NCBI GenBank assembly: GCA_963700185.1
Contig: CAVOWP010000029.1
Location: forward strand, 1-64,000
Direction: 5' to 3'
DNA length: 64,000 bases
From: AP-15 sp963700185
GTDB taxonomy: Bacteria; Pseudomonadota; Alphaproteobacteria; ATCC43930; CGMCC-115725
Shown here in pieces: positions 6,411 through 15,364 of the stretch. A model generated the notes under the pieces. It made no database searches and was not told the origin of the DNA. It saw only the letters and a program-made list of their open reading frames with translations. The position numbers and the translations under genes were made by a program. The stretch's first letter is position 1; each line of letters opens with the position of its first letter.

Positions 6411-7599
6411 TCACTTTGTCGTGAGCGCGGCGGCGACGGCGACGAGCGTCGCGTCCGTGCCAGAGCCGCCGACGATCGATAGGCCGACCGGCAAGCCGTC
6501 GACCTCGGCGCCGGGAATGCTCACTTGCGGGACGCCGGTCAGCCCGCCATGGGCGCACAGGCAGAGGATGCGGTCGCGCTGGAGGCTTGCGGCCGAGAGC
6601 GGCTCGCCGCGCTTGGGCGCCGGGAACGGCGTGGTCGGGAGGCAGATAATTGTGCCCGGCACCAGCAGATGACGCATCCGGCCGCGCGCCTCCAATCGCA
6701 CCAGTTGGGCCCATTGGCGCTCGCTCTCGGGGATTTGCGACCCGGTAAAAATATTGCGCGCGACGCTGTAGGCGAAGCGCGGGTTGTCCCGCTCGATCCA
6801 ATCCTTAAAGGTCAGCCAGGCCTCGGAGGGTTGTAAGGTCCGCTGCGCCCGTGCCCATTGCACGATGCCCGCCGGCGCCATGACCTCCTCGCGCGTCTCG
6901 CCGACCATCGCCCGCAGCCGTTCGACCATTGGCTGCAAAGCGGCACCGACCTCCGGATCGGCAAACGCGAAGGCGTCGACTACGACGATCAGCCGGTCCG
7001 GCAGCTGTCGACGGGATCGGCTCGTCGAGCATGACGCTCGCCACTTTGGCGAAGGTGGCGCCATCGCGCGCGAACCAGCCGGTGGTGTCGGAGCTGGGCG
7101 CCTGCGGCAGCATGCCCGCGACGGGAAGCCGGCCATGCGTCGGCCGAATGCCGTAGAGCCCACAGAAGCTGGCCGGCACGCGAACCGAGCCGCCCGTATC
7201 GGTGCCGAGGGCGGTGTCGCAAATCCCGGCGGCGACCGCGGCGGCCGAGCCCGACGAAGAGCCGCCAGGTACTCGGCCAGGCGCCCGCGGGTTGACGGGT
7301 GTGCCATAGAATGCATTCTCGCCGACGATGCCGAGCGAGACCTCGTCGGTAATCGTCTTGCCGATCAGGGTCGCGCCGGCGTCGAGCAGCCGCTGCACGG
7401 CCCAGGCATGCCGGATCGGGACCGGGTTCGCGCGCGCCCAGTCCGGGTTGCCGCCGCTGGTCGGATGCCCGGCGACGTCGAACAGATCCTTGGCGGCAAA
7501 GGTCAGACCGGAGAGCGGTCCACCCGGCCGCCCCTCCATGTGAACGCGCGGACCGGGCACAAAGGCATTGATGTCGTCGTCTGGCATGTCGGCCCTCAA
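6411..7599 (-). pseudogene. Amidase (amidase signature family), frameshifted
   Basis: The N-terminal frame (from the ATG at 7599) holds the whole amidase-signature catalytic core: AAKDLFDV (catalytic Lys), GGSSSGSAAAVAAG (cis-Ser) and DTGGSVRVPASFCG (nucleophile Ser). At about 7008-7012 homology moves to the frame that continues QLPDRLIVVVDAFAFADPEV through GLTGVPQVSIPGAEVDGLPV to the stop at 6411. Joined, the protein would be about 395 residues, normal for short AS-family amidases. The shift needs one surplus base removed or two added. The family hydrolyses C-N bonds of amides; the substrate here is unknown. Confidence 0.8.
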
Positions 7600-7727
7600 A
7601 GCAGTGACGGGATCGACGGACAGACTGCAATATGCACGCCGACATCAGTCGAGTTGTGGAAAAACCGCTGGATGGATAGCGACAGGGTCATCTTATGAGC
7701 CGCGCCGGAAGTCACGGGATTTAGTGC

Positions 7728-8396
7728 ATGCTGGTACAGATTTATGAGGTTCAGACGCCCGAGGAAGGCGTCTCGTTGGCGCGGCTCGGGGTCGACCATG
7801 TCGGGGTTTTGGTCGGAGACGGCGCGTTTCCGCGTGAGCTCCCGGCGGACAGCGCCAGAGCGATATTCGCCGCTCTGCCGCCGGGAGCGAGGCGGGTAGC
7901 GCTGTCGCTGTCGGCAGATCCCGCCGAGATTGCGCGAATTGTCGAGCAAACCCGGCCGGACATCATCCATATCGCGGCGGCGGTCGAGCTGTTCTCCGTT
8001 CGCGATACGCAGGCGCTCAAGGCGGCGTTCCCGGATATCCGGGTAATGCGGGCGATCCCGATCGTCGACGAAGGGAACATCGAGTGTGCGAAGGACTATC
8101 AGAGCATTGCCGACTTCCTGCTGCTCGACAGCCATGCGCCCGGCGACCGACAGATCGGCGGGCTTGGCCGCACGCACGACTGGAGCATCAGCCGACGCAT
8201 TGTCGATGCCGTGGGTGTGCCGGTCATCCTTGCCGGCGGCCTCGACGCCGACAACGTCGCCGCGGCTATTGCCGCAGTGCGGCCGGCGGGCGTCGATTCG
8301 AAGACCAAGACGGACCGTGCCGACGGCAATGGCAAAGATATCGACAAGGTGCGCCGCTTCGTCACTGCCGCTAAACTCACCACGTCAAGGCAGTAG
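7728..8396 (+). CDS. Phosphoribosylanthranilate isomerase-like (beta/alpha)8 protein
   Basis: A 222-residue TIM-barrel protein resembling TrpF: N-terminal VQIYEVQTPEEGVSLA, a central IRVMRAIPI, then VPVILAGGLDADNVAAAI and the C-terminal phosphate-loop region VRPAGVDSKTKTDRADGNGK. Canonical TrpF has a catalytic Cys in a V(K)ICG motif at the N-terminus and a catalytic Asp; here the first strand reads VQIYE, so the Cys is replaced. It is also not beside trpB/trpA. It is therefore probably a TrpF homologue with another role. The frame starts at ATG 7728, divergent from the amidase. Confidence 0.65.
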   Translation: MLVQIYEVQTPEEGVSLARLGVDHVGVLVGDGAFPRELPADSARAIFAALPPGARRVALSLSADPAEIARIVEQTRPDIIHIAAAVELFSVRDTQALKAAFPDIRVMRAIPIVDEGNIECAKDYQSIADFLLLDSHAPGDRQIGGLGRTHDWSISRRIVDAVGVPVILAGGLDADNVAAAIAAVRPAGVDSKTKTDRADGNGKDIDKVRRFVTAAKLTTSRQ

Positions 8397-8634
8397 CCCG
8401 CAGCTCGACCGCGCCGTTGTTCTGTATCACGCCCAGTAGCTGCCACCGGCAATGTGATCCGGGGGCACAGCCGAGACGCCGGTCGTTCTCCGCCTTAGCT
8501 GCGAACTGCGGGTCGAAAATGACCGGCTTGCCGCTGTCTGTCGGATAGGGCAATGGCGCCCACAGCTGCTGTGCCAGTGCGGGCACTGCGACAAGTAGCG
8601 CCACGAGCGCAGCAGCCAGAGCGGCATAGCGCAT
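8377..8634 (-). CDS. Small exported protein
   Basis: An 85-residue protein with a textbook signal peptide (MRYAALAAALVALLVAVPAL, cleavage at ALA-QQ). The mature 63 residues contain two cysteines (GCAPGSHC) that could form a short disulfide loop. No family recognised. The gene overlaps the 3' end of the TrpF-like gene by 20 bp in convergent orientation and starts 6 bp after the peroxiredoxin stop, so it is probably co-transcribed with it. Confidence 0.6.
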   Translation of the reverse strand: MRYAALAAALVALLVAVPALAQQLWAPLPYPTDSGKPVIFDPQFAAKAENDRRLGCAPGSHCRWQLLGVIQNNGAVELRATALTW

Positions 8635-8640
8635 CGCGCG

Positions 8641-9124
8641 TCAGAGCGCCTTCAGCATGGCCTCGGCGCTCGAGACGTCGAAGACACCCGGTTCCTCGAC
8701 GTGCAGCTGCCTTGACGACGCCATCGTCGACCAGCATGGAATATCGTTGCGAGCGCATCCCCATGCCCTCCTTCCTGCGGTCGAGCTCGAGGCCGATGGC
8801 GCGAGTGAACTCACCGCTGCCGTCGCCCAGCATGACGATGTTGCCGTCGCAATTGTGTTCCTTGCCCCAAGCGCCCATGACAAACGGGTCATTGACCGCA
8901 ATGCAGGCGATCGTGTCGACGCCTTTGACCTTGATCTCGGCGGCATTCGTGACATAGCCGGGCAGATGGCGCTGCGAGCAGGTCCGCGTATAGGCGCCTG
9001 GCACGGCGAACAAAGCGACTTTCTTGCCCGCAAAAAATTCGTCGGAACTGACGGCTTTCACGCCTTCCGGGCTCAGATAGCGCAATGTCACCGACGGGAT
9101 CTTGTCTCCTACCTTGACTGTCAT
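8641..9124 (-). pseudogene. Prx5-type peroxiredoxin, frameshifted near the 3' end
   Basis: From the ATG at 9124 (GGAGG ribosome site upstream) the frame reads VKVGDKIPSVTLRYL, then FAVPGAYTRTCSQRHLPGY with the peroxidatic Cys, then MGAWGKEHNCDGNIVMLGDG and RSQRYSMLVDDGVVK. An apparent extra base in the CC at 8710-8711 (plus strand) throws the frame; the other frame supplies the missing end QLHVEEPGVFDVSSAEAMLK. The restored protein of about 160 residues matches the AhpC/TSA subgroup related to Prx5 (glutathione/glutaredoxin-dependent). A single-base consensus error is as likely as true inactivation. Confidence 0.8.
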
Positions 9125-9138
9125 TGGTTGTCCTCCAT

Positions 9139-10053
9139 TCAATCAATGCGAAAAACAGCTTTGCCGGGGATCTGCCGATCGCGCAGTTGCGGGCCGATCT
9201 GGGCGATATCGCGCCAGCTCCGCTCGACAAGCTGCGGCTTCAGTGATCCGTCGGCGACCAGAGAGGCCAGCAATGCGAGATCTGGCGCGAACCGGTCCTC
9301 GGCTTCGGATGTGAAATACGAGAAGCTCTGCATGCGCGAATTCGGGTGCTCGGCGAAGTCGCGGAAGCTGATCGGCATTGGCTCGCCCGACGAATTACCG
9401 AAGACGACGATCGTTCCCTTTGCTTCGATATGGGCGATTGCAGCGGCGAGCGAGGGCCCGCCGGCGGATTCGAGGATCAGCGCGAACTGCCCTTGCGCCT
9501 TGTCGATGCCGTCGACGATCTCGTCGGCGCCGCGCAGGTGCCGTCCACGTTCCGGGCTGCCGACTACGGCGGTGACGCGCGCCCCTGATCGCGCCGCAAG
9601 CTGGGTCGCGAGGTGGCCGACACCGCCGGCGGCGCCGGTGACCAGCACCCGCTTACCGAGCAGCGGCGCGCCGTGCCGCAATGTCCGCAGCGCCGTCAGG
9701 CCGGCGACCGGCAGCGCCGCGGCATCCTCGAAGCGGACATTGTCCGGCAACACCGCGATGCGGTGGGCGGGCACGGCGGCGCGTTGCGCCCAGCCGGCAT
9801 TGTCGGTCAGCGCGACGACCCTCGCCCCGGCCTGTGGGCCGCTGCCGTTCGCGGTGGATTGAACGACCACCCCGCTGATGTCCTGGCCCGGCCGCCAGCC
9901 TTCGGGGCGGGCCTGGAACAGCCGCAATTCGCCGCGGTTGAGCGAAAACGCCCGCACCTCGACGAGCGCCTCGTTCGGCGCCGGCTGCGGCTCGGGCACC
10001 TCGCGCAATTCCACTGGCGCGGTGCCCTCGGGTGTATTGACTACGGCCAGCAT
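9139..10053 (-). CDS. Zinc-independent MDR-family oxidoreductase (quinone reductase-like)
   Basis: A 304-residue medium-chain dehydrogenase/reductase. The GroES-like N-domain (VELREVPEPQPAPNEALVEV, NRGELRLF, GQDISGVVV) lacks zinc ligands; the Rossmann part contains VLVTGAAGGVGHLATQLAA and a later IVVFGNSS. Such proteins use NADPH to reduce quinones or enones. The stop lies 14 bp before the peroxiredoxin start, suggesting a shared transcript. The ATG at 10053 has a GGATCC-type purine run upstream. Confidence 0.8.
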   Translation of the reverse strand: MLAVVNTPEGTAPVELREVPEPQPAPNEALVEVRAFSLNRGELRLFQARPEGWRPGQDISGVVVQSTANGSGPQAGARVVALTDNAGWAQRAAVPAHRIAVLPDNVRFEDAAALPVAGLTALRTLRHGAPLLGKRVLVTGAAGGVGHLATQLAARSGARVTAVVGSPERGRHLRGADEIVDGIDKAQGQFALILESAGGPSLAAAIAHIEAKGTIVVFGNSSGEPMPISFRDFAEHPNSRMQSFSYFTSEAEDRFAPDLALLASLVADGSLKPQLVERSWRDIAQIGPQLRDRQIPGKAVFRID

Positions 10054-10074
10054 TGGATCCTCCGGTCGACCCTC

Positions 10075-10125
10075 ACCCGCCTCGCTGCGCTCGGCACCCT
10101 CTCCCGCAATGCGGGAGAGGGGGGA
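10075..10125. repeat. Palindromic intergenic repeat (CTCTCCCGC...GCGGGAGAG type)
   Basis: Contains CCTCTCCCGC-AAT-GCGGGAGAGG, a perfect hairpin, within the CCTCACCCGCCTCGCTGCG context. Related hairpins occur at 43608-43660 and 44930-45072. The family is common between genes of alphaproteobacteria and could act as a transcript-end stem. Confidence 0.75.
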
Positions 10126-10147
10126 CCAACCCGCAAGGGCTGGTGGC

Positions 10148-11215
10148 TCAGTTCAGCCGCAGATCGGTGATGTGCTTCGGGTCGGGCTTCAATTCGCCGC
10201 GTTCGACCCGGGTGACGATGTCGGTCAGCACCGCGTTGGTCGGCGCCTCGATGCCGACCTTCTTCCCCTCGCGCACGACAAAGCCGTTGAGGAACTGGAT
10301 TTCGGTGCGGCGGCCCTTGACCATGTCCTGACCCATCGACGGGCGATGCTCGCCGCCGCCGGCCCGGTTGGCCTCAGCAAGGCGGTGTTCGTCGATCTCG
10401 CGTTGCGCTGCCGGGTCGCCCTCCCCGGCGCGGGCCAGGGTTTCCGGATCCATGTGGCTGACTTCGTCGAAGGTGTAGCCAAGCGCCTGCCCGACGCGGA
10501 TCGCCTCGCCGCCGAGCCGGTTCGAGAAATGACGGATCGCGTCGTTCTTGACCATGTCGCGGGAAATCATGCCCGTGCAGGCCGACAGCCCGTTGCCCAT
10601 GACATTAGTCACGAGCTTCGACCACCGCTCGCCCCACAAATTTTCGGTCACCATCGCGCTGTCGGCATAGCTGACCAGCTTGCAGACCTCCTTCGCGCGC
10701 TCGGTGATGCGGCCGTGCACTTCGCCGACGCGAAAGACGGTGTGGCGCGTGCCCGACTTACCGGCGGCCCGGCGCACCTGACCCGGCGCATGCAATTCGA
10801 CGGTGATCGAGCTGGCGATCGAGCCCAAGGTCTTGCCCCAGCCGACAATGCCGGCAATCGTCTCCTCGTTCATGCAGTTCTGCAGCGACACGACGTACCC
10901 GCCGGGCGCGAGGTATTGTTTGATCAGCGACGCCGCCCACGCGGTGTCGTAGGATTTCATGCAGACAAACGCGATGTCGATCGGCGCCTCTTTGGCGAGC
11001 TGCTGCGCCTCAGTCAGATGCAGTGCACGCGGCTTGACGGTGAATGGCTCGACGTCACGGATATGGGTGACCCGGAGACCGTCGGTGCGTATCGCCTCGA
11101 CATTTTCCGGCCACGGATCGATGTACGTCACATCCTCCCCGGCCTGGACCATGTGAGCGCCGGCATAACAGCCGACGGCTCCCGCGCCGACGATCGCTAT
11201 CTTTTTGTTCGCCAT
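10148..11215 (-). CDS. Ketopantoate reductase-family protein (ApbA/PanE-like)
   Basis: A 355-residue protein beginning MANKKIAIVGAGAVGCYAGA, the dinucleotide-binding motif of ApbA/PanE. Later segments are PGGYVVSLQNCMNE (the conserved Q-N), KLVTNVMGNGLSACTG (conserved catalytic Lys and Asn), and a C-terminal helical domain with EIQFLNGFVVREGKK, which matches the family's G-x-x-N-G pattern. Family members reduce 2-oxo acids with NADPH, 2-dehydropantoate being the classic substrate. The context (ureohydrolase, TPP enzyme) argues for a catabolic 2-oxoacid substrate. Start chosen at 11215 because AGGAGGAG lies 8 bases upstream; an extended start at 11248 has no such site. Confidence 0.8.
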   Translation of the reverse strand: MANKKIAIVGAGAVGCYAGAHMVQAGEDVTYIDPWPENVEAIRTDGLRVTHIRDVEPFTVKPRALHLTEAQQLAKEAPIDIAFVCMKSYDTAWAASLIKQYLAPGGYVVSLQNCMNEETIAGIVGWGKTLGSIASSITVELHAPGQVRRAAGKSGTRHTVFRVGEVHGRITERAKEVCKLVSYADSAMVTENLWGERWSKLVTNVMGNGLSACTGMISRDMVKNDAIRHFSNRLGGEAIRVGQALGYTFDEVSHMDPETLARAGEGDPAAQREIDEHRLAEANRAGGGEHRPSMGQDMVKGRRTEIQFLNGFVVREGKKVGIEAPTNAVLTDIVTRVERGELKPDPKHITDLRLN

Positions 11216-11304
11216 CAGGTCTCCTCCTCTATCAATTGCCGGTATCAATTGCCGGCACCCGCGTGCTCGCCCGATCCTAGTAAGCTAATGCGTCCGCGTC
11301 ACGC

Positions 11305-11571
11305 TTATCGCTTTGCCGAAGGCGATCTTCGCGGAAGGCGAGCCTTGTTCGGGCTTCTTCGCGCCGGGATCTTAGCGCCTCGCGAAGTGCCGGCCGTGCC
11401 CCGGACGGCGCGCCGCCAGTCGGTGATCATACCGACCGGGATCGCGGCAATGCCGAGCGCCATCAGCCCGCTCGCGACGCGCTGCAGCGATTTGATTTCG
11501 CCGGCGATGACGGCGAGGCCGAGCAGCAATCCGCAGCCGAACACCAGCAGCGCGGCCTTGGTGTAGCGCAT
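11305..11571 (-). CDS. Small two-helix membrane protein
   Basis: An 88-residue protein with two hydrophobic helices (MRYTKAALLVFGCGLLLGLA and about 34-51, GLMALGIAAIPVGMITDW) followed by a strongly basic, Pro/Arg-rich tail of about 35 residues. It sits 15 bp after the ureohydrolase on the same strand, so it is probably in that transcript. Function unknown. Confidence 0.5.
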   Translation of the reverse strand: MRYTKAALLVFGCGLLLGLAVIAGEIKSLQRVASGLMALGIAAIPVGMITDWRRAVRGTAGTSRGAKIPARRSPNKARLPRRSPSAKR

Positions 11572-11586
11572 CCCTCGAAACGAAAG

Positions 11587-12639
11587 TCAACGGCGCGGGA
11601 AATTGGGACTGAGGACCATCAACGAGAAGATTTCGAACAGCATTTGTGCGCCGACCATTGCGGTGTTGCTGGTCGGGTCGTATTGCGGTGCGACCTCGAC
11701 GACGTCGCCGCCGATAATGTCGAGGCCTTTGAGGCCGTGCAGGATGGCCTGAGCCTCACGCGGCGTCAGACCCCCCGGTTCGGGTGTCCCGGTGCCGGGC
11801 GTGAAGGCCGGATCGAGACCGTCGACATCGAACGAGATGTAGGTCGGGCCATCGCCGACGACTTCGCGCGCCTTCGCGACGACGCCCTCGATCCCGATCC
11901 GGTCGACATCCTCGATGTGCAGCACGGTCATCCCCGAATCGTAGGAAAAACCCCAGAAGATCTCGGCCGGGCCGCGGATGCCGATCTGTATCGTGCGCTC
12001 GGGGTCGAGCGCGCCCGCGAGCACCGCCTGGCGAAAGGGTCCGCCATGGTGGAACTTGGAGCCGTCGATCTCCCCCATCGTGTCGCAATGCGCATCGATA
12101 TGGACCAAGCCGACCGGGCGGTCCGCACCCAGTGCTTTGAGGATCGGATAGGTAACCGAATGATCGCCGCCGACCGACAGCGGGCGCACCCCCGCTGTCC
12201 GGACGCGGTCGTAAAATGTATCGATGTCCGCGATGCAGCTGTCGAGACTGAAACGCGAGCGCATCGGCACATCGCCGATGTCGGCCGCATTGCACTCGGC
12301 CCGCGGCACGATGCCGAGAGCATGATTATAGGGGCCGATACGCTCGATCTCGCGGACTGCGCGCGGGCCGAAGCGGGCGCCGGGGCGGTTCGACACGCCC
12401 AGATCCATCGGCACCCCGACGAGCGCAACGTCGAGCCCACCAAAATCCGCCAGGTCGGGGGCGTCGGGCCGGTACGGCAAGTCCAGGAAAGTCGAAACCC
12501 CGGCAAACGGCATCGCGCGCCGGTAATTGGTGCCGAATACCAGCGACAGCGCCTTTCTGAATTCGACCGGCCCGATTTCGGTTTCCTTCGCGCCTTCATA
12601 TTTGGCGCGCAATGCCTCGAGTTTTGCTTTGTCGAACAT
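11587..12639 (-). CDS. Agmatinase/ureohydrolase family enzyme
   Basis: A 350-residue arginase-fold protein. The dinuclear Mn ligands are visible: SVGGDHS (157-160 region), HIDAHCDT (181-187) and SFDVDGLDPAFTPGTGTPEP. The N-terminal extension of about 60 residues and the HHGGPFRQAV stretch fit the agmatinase / guanidinobutyrase group rather than arginase. Members release urea from agmatine or other guanidino compounds. It begins 12 bp after the stop of the TPP enzyme gene, so the two form an operon. Exact substrate is uncertain because the group includes agmatine, guanidinobutyrate, guanidinopropionate and guanidine hydrolases. Confidence 0.85.
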   Translation of the reverse strand: MFDKAKLEALRAKYEGAKETEIGPVEFRKALSLVFGTNYRRAMPFAGVSTFLDLPYRPDAPDLADFGGLDVALVGVPMDLGVSNRPGARFGPRAVREIERIGPYNHALGIVPRAECNAADIGDVPMRSRFSLDSCIADIDTFYDRVRTAGVRPLSVGGDHSVTYPILKALGADRPVGLVHIDAHCDTMGEIDGSKFHHGGPFRQAVLAGALDPERTIQIGIRGPAEIFWGFSYDSGMTVLHIEDVDRIGIEGVVAKAREVVGDGPTYISFDVDGLDPAFTPGTGTPEPGGLTPREAQAILHGLKGLDIIGGDVVEVAPQYDPTSNTAMVGAQMLFEIFSLMVLSPNFPRR

Positions 12640-12651
12640 CGCTCGCGTCGA

Positions 12652-14286
12652 CTAGCGGCCGCCACGCACGCGCGGCAGGACCAGATGCCTCCACGGATCC
12701 GGCATTTCGCCGACCGCGACCTCGATGAGGGTCGTGCCGCGTCGCCTCAGCGCGGCGGCGAGCTCGCGGCGCAGCCCGTCGGGGGTCGTCGTGCGCACGC
12801 CGGCGACGCCAAAGCTCTCGGCCATTTTCGGGAAGTTAGGGTTGTGCAGATCGACGCCGATCAGCCGGTTGCCGTAATCCACCTTCTGCATGCGCCGTAC
12901 ATTGCCGTAGGCGCCATCTGCAAAAACGATCGCGACGATGTCGATGCCGTGTTTCACCGCAGTGGAGAGTTCCTGCACATTGTACATGAACCCGCCATCG
13001 CCCGAGACCGAGACCACCGGCAGGTCCGGCCGCCCGACCTTCGCGCCGAGCGCGGTCGCAAAGCCGAAGCCGAGCGTGCCCTGATAGCCGCTGTGGATAT
13101 AGCTGCGCGGATGGTAGATCGGGAATGCCACGCGTCCGACATAGCCGACCTGCGTCAAATCCTCGACATAAATACCGTCGTCGGGCAATTCGGAGCGGAT
13201 CGCCTGCAGGTACTCGCATTGCGGCCCGAGGACGTCGGCGAGACTGGCGAACGTGCGGGACTTCAGAGTCTCGAGTTCGTCCTTGCGCGACGGACGCTTC
13301 GGGGCGCGGCGCTCGATCGCACGATAAAGCGCGGCGAGTGACGCCTGAGCATCGCCGACGATGCCGAGCGCCGGCTTCAGAATGCGGGTGATCTCGGTCG
13401 GGTCGATGTCGATGCGGATCAATTTCAGATCGGCGTCGACGCCCCAGCGCACCTGCGGCTGGTGCAGGCGGGTGCCGACCGCCAGCACGGCGTCGGCCTC
13501 GCGCCACAGCTCGTGTCCCGCAGCCGCCGATTGGGCGAGGTAATGGCGGTCGCCGACGATGCCTTTGCCGCCGGTATAGCTTACCACCGGCGCCTGCAGC
13601 ATTTCGGCGATCGCGAGCACCTCTTCGGCTGCGCCAATCGCGCCGGCGCCCACAAAGAGCAGCGGCTTCTTCGCGTCGCTCAGCAACGCCGCCGCTTTCT
13701 CGATCAGCTCCGGGTCGGGCAATGTGAGGGCCGGCAACGGTTCCGCCTCGGGCAAGGCCAGGTCGGTTTCGAGCGCCATGACGTCGAGCGGCATTTCGAG
13801 GGCGACCGGCCGCGGCCGGCCGTCGCGCATTTGCCGGTACGCCTCGTTGACCAGCTTGCCGGTCTGTGTCGGATGATCGATGCGCGCCGCCCATTTGGTG
13901 AGCGTTCGCAAAATCCCGAGCTGGTCGGGAATCTCGTGCAGCAGGCCAAAACCGCGCCCGATCAAGTCGGAGGGGATCTGGCCGCTGATACACAGCACCG
14001 GCGTGTTGGTTGCGTAGGCGGTAGAAAGCGCCGCAGTGGTGTTGAGCAGCCCCGGTCCCGGCACCACGGCGTAGGCGCCCACCTTGCCGCTCGACCGGGC
14101 ATAGCCGTAAGCCATGTAGGCGGCGCCCTGCTCATGGCGGGTGTGGATCACCCGAAGCGCTTCGCCGGCCTCGTAAAAAGCGACAAACAGCGCATCGTTC
14201 TGCACGCCGGGCAGCGCGAAGATCACCTCGACGCCATTGCGCCGCAGCATTTCGACCAGCGCTCCGCCACCGGTCATCCTCGTCAT
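12652..14286 (-). CDS. Acetolactate synthase-like thiamine-diphosphate enzyme
   Basis: A 544-residue three-domain TPP enzyme. The N-terminal Pyr domain has VEVIFALPGVQND and the catalytic Glu in TRHEQGAAYMAYGYAR; the central domain has PLLFVGAGAIGAAEE; the C-terminal PP domain has the TPP/Mg motif VSVSGDGGFMYNVQELSTAV ending at an Asn in DGAYGN. The biosynthetic IlvB FAD signature and an IlvH partner are absent, so a catabolic decarboxylase/ligase of 2-oxo acids is more likely. ATG 14286 has GGAGAGG upstream; the longer frame contains the 14306 repeat and is rejected. The ureohydrolase follows at once. Confidence 0.85.
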   Translation of the reverse strand: MTRMTGGGALVEMLRRNGVEVIFALPGVQNDALFVAFYEAGEALRVIHTRHEQGAAYMAYGYARSSGKVGAYAVVPGPGLLNTTAALSTAYATNTPVLCISGQIPSDLIGRGFGLLHEIPDQLGILRTLTKWAARIDHPTQTGKLVNEAYRQMRDGRPRPVALEMPLDVMALETDLALPEAEPLPALTLPDPELIEKAAALLSDAKKPLLFVGAGAIGAAEEVLAIAEMLQAPVVSYTGGKGIVGDRHYLAQSAAAGHELWREADAVLAVGTRLHQPQVRWGVDADLKLIRIDIDPTEITRILKPALGIVGDAQASLAALYRAIERRAPKRPSRKDELETLKSRTFASLADVLGPQCEYLQAIRSELPDDGIYVEDLTQVGYVGRVAFPIYHPRSYIHSGYQGTLGFGFATALGAKVGRPDLPVVSVSGDGGFMYNVQELSTAVKHGIDIVAIVFADGAYGNVRRMQKVDYGNRLIGVDLHNPNFPKMAESFGVAGVRTTTPDGLRRELAAALRRRGTTLIEVAVGEMPDPWRHLVLPRVRGGR

Positions 14287-14305
14287 CGCGTCCTCTCCAC
14301 CCATT

Positions 14306-14396
14306 TCGTTATTCCCGCGAAAGCGGGCAGCCAGAGCATCGGGCTCCTGCGGAACGGGCCCTGGACCCCCGCTTGCGCCGGGGTGACGAGAGACCG
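14306..14396. repeat. Dispersed repeat of the ATTCCCGCGAAAGCGGG class
   Basis: Begins ATTCCCGCGAAAGCGGGCAG and ends GGACCCCCGCTTGCGCCGGGG-TGACG, an imperfect long palindrome. This is a well-known intergenic repeat of proteobacteria whose reading gives IPAKAG...PACAGVT in all carriers. It lies between the TPP-enzyme start and the metallo-hydrolase end. Confidence 0.85.
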
Positions 14397-14399
14397 ACA

Positions 14400-15278
14400 T
14401 TACTCGAAAGCGTAACTGTAGGCGCTGCCGTGACGCACGATTCGACCGACCGTCGGGCTCGGGAAATGTGCCGGCAGCAGCCGGGTTCCGCGCTCGGCGT
14501 GCTCCTCGATCAGGCGTGTCCGGGTCTTGCGCGACAGTTCCGGGTCGGTGCAGGCGAGGGTCGACCACTCCGGTTTCAGCAGTTGCAGCGGATGGTGGAC
14601 CACGTCGCCCATAAAGACCCCGGTCTGATCGCCGGATTGAGCGTGGATCACGACATTACCCGGCGTGTGGCCGGGGGCGGCTTCGAACCACAGCCCGTCC
14701 TCAAGCGCATAGTCATCGTCGACCAGCTCCGATTGTCCGGTGCGCACCACCGGCAGCACGCTGTCCTCGAAGGCTAGCCGATGGGGCGTGTCTTCGCCGT
14801 TCCGATGCACCCCTTCCCAGTGCGCGAATTCGCAGCGGGCCATGACATAGCGCGCATTGGGAAATGTCGGGACCCAGCGTCCATTCTCCAGCCGGGTGTT
14901 CCAGCCGACATGGTCCCAGTGCAGATGTGTGCACATCACATAGTCGACATCCTCGACACTGACGCCAGCGCGCGCGAGATCGGCGACATAGGAGCTGCGC
15001 AGCCGATGGAATTGCGGCCGGGTCGGACGCTCCTTGTCATTGCCGAGGCAGGAATCGATCAGGATCGTATGATGCCCGGTCTTGACGATGAAGCTGTGGA
15101 AGCTGAAGAGGAGGTTGCCAGTTGCCGGGTCGATGAGCCGCGGGCCAGGATGATCTGGGTTCGACGTCAAAACTTGCCTGTCGAAATCGGGAAAAAACGT
15201 CTCGGGGGCAATAAAAGGCCCCTCATACTCGGCGACGCGATGAACCTCGAAATCCCCGATGCGCGCGATCTGCATCAT
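14400..15278 (-). CDS. Metallo-beta-lactamase-fold hydrolase
   Basis: A 292-residue MBL-fold protein with the metal-binding motif THLHWDH at 117-123, the second-shell GHTPGN, and the downstream FMGDVVHHPLQL (bridging Asp and His), ending with LLPAHFPSPTVGR. This layout is that of the quorum-quenching/phosphodiesterase-like and lactonase-like branch; the substrate cannot be deduced. It precedes the TPP-enzyme/ureohydrolase pair on the same strand with the repeat in between. Confidence 0.85.
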   Translation of the reverse strand: MMQIARIGDFEVHRVAEYEGPFIAPETFFPDFDRQVLTSNPDHPGPRLIDPATGNLLFSFHSFIVKTGHHTILIDSCLGNDKERPTRPQFHRLRSSYVADLARAGVSVEDVDYVMCTHLHWDHVGWNTRLENGRWVPTFPNARYVMARCEFAHWEGVHRNGEDTPHRLAFEDSVLPVVRTGQSELVDDDYALEDGLWFEAAPGHTPGNVVIHAQSGDQTGVFMGDVVHHPLQLLKPEWSTLACTDPELSRKTRTRLIEEHAERGTRLLPAHFPSPTVGRIVRHGSAYSYAFE

Positions 15279-15364
15279 CCCCTCCGGACCTGCCGCCTGC
15301 GAGCCTACGCCGACGCACCGCCCGGGTCGATAGGGACGGGCTCAGACTGCGGGCCAGACCCGTC

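Noticed and set aside
9878..11566. 562-codon open frame on the plus strand
   Set aside because: Runs antisense across three genes and the repeat at 10075; no recognisable domain.
11644..13341. 565-codon open frame on the plus strand
   Set aside because: Antisense to the ureohydrolase and TPP-enzyme genes, both of which have clear active-site motifs; the antisense product is Arg/Asp-rich noise.
14287..14568. Longer start of the acetolactate-synthase-like gene
   Set aside because: The added residues come from the dispersed repeat and lack similarity to TPP enzymes; a good ribosome site precedes 14286.
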